Assembly: GCF_020616555.1 (NCBI RefSeq)
Contig: NZ_CP085173.1
Coordinates: 7,208,001 to 7,272,000, forward strand
Reading direction: 5' to 3'
Source: Streptomyces longhuiensis
GTDB taxonomy: Bacteria; Actinomycetota; Actinomycetes; Streptomycetales; Streptomycetaceae
DNA: 64,000 nt
The translations under genes were made by a program, and so were the position numbers. The stretch's first letter is position 1. Each line of letters begins with the position of its first letter. This document shows, in pieces, positions 63,935-64,000 of this stretch. Under the pieces are notes generated by a model. That model was not told where the DNA came from. It made no database searches and saw nothing but the letters and a program-made list of their open reading frames with translations.

Positions 63935-64000
63935 TCGCGTGTTTTGGGTAACGGTCAGGTCATTCCATAACGCTCGGGTAACGCAGGTGGCTCCTGGCGA

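Overview
The window is high-GC actinobacterial DNA with the codon-position GC bias of Streptomyces. The assignment rests on a two-domain geosmin synthase, a murC lying outside any cell-division cluster beside msrB, GTG/TTG starts behind purine-rich ribosome sites, Tat and lipoprotein signals, and families such as SAV2148-type HEPN proteins and DUF1707-FHA proteins. No rRNA, tRNA, CRISPR, insertion sequence, integrase or prophage was recognised.

Layout. 1-10.8 kb is housekeeping and stress: a partial peptidyl-tRNA hydrolase, a zinc-ribbon protein, an ankyrin protein, a deacetylase lipoprotein, a binding-protein-like protein with no export signal, a PhoX phosphatase followed by polyphosphate kinase 2, a ZapE-type ATPase, a RibD-like reductase, and murC-msrB. 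10.8-24.8 kb holds a coupled hydrolase/P450 pair, a pentapeptide-repeat protein with a Cys cluster, an S9 peptidase, a UspA protein, geosmin synthase followed by a multicopper oxidase, a PDZ protein, and a phosphoesterase divergent from an aminopeptidase P/phosphotransferase pair across a palindrome. 24.8-37.5 kb carries treZ, treY and glgX, all on the minus strand. Together they make the alpha-glucan-to-trehalose route, interspersed with an acetyltransferase, an FHA protein, a carboxypeptidase, an orphan P450 and an MFS exporter. Downstream of treY lie three decayed copies of its own 3' end. 37.7-49.4 kb holds a secreted protein plus a copper-amine-oxidase-like protein, a HEPN protein, an exonuclease, a GH95 glycosidase, a phosphotransferase and a sugar ABC operon (permease-permease-lipoprotein, no ATPase).

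49.5-62.6 kb looks like an inserted metabolic module. It begins at the 29-codon stump of a ferredoxin-reductase gene. It holds SDR dehydrogenase, NDH-2, cydA and cydB (plus strand), GH15 glycosidase, cyclase-family hydrolase and GMC flavoprotein (minus strand), then aldose 1-epimerase and a cation/proton antiporter. Read together, this could release glucose or trehalose units, set the anomer, oxidise the sugar and pass electrons through a non-pumping NADH dehydrogenase and quinone to a bd oxidase. That functional reading is inference. The window ends with a macrolide-type glycosyltransferase whose promoter spacer contains a perfect palindrome and whose mRNA may be leaderless.

Protein names come from motif reading and memory of families. 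No database search was run.
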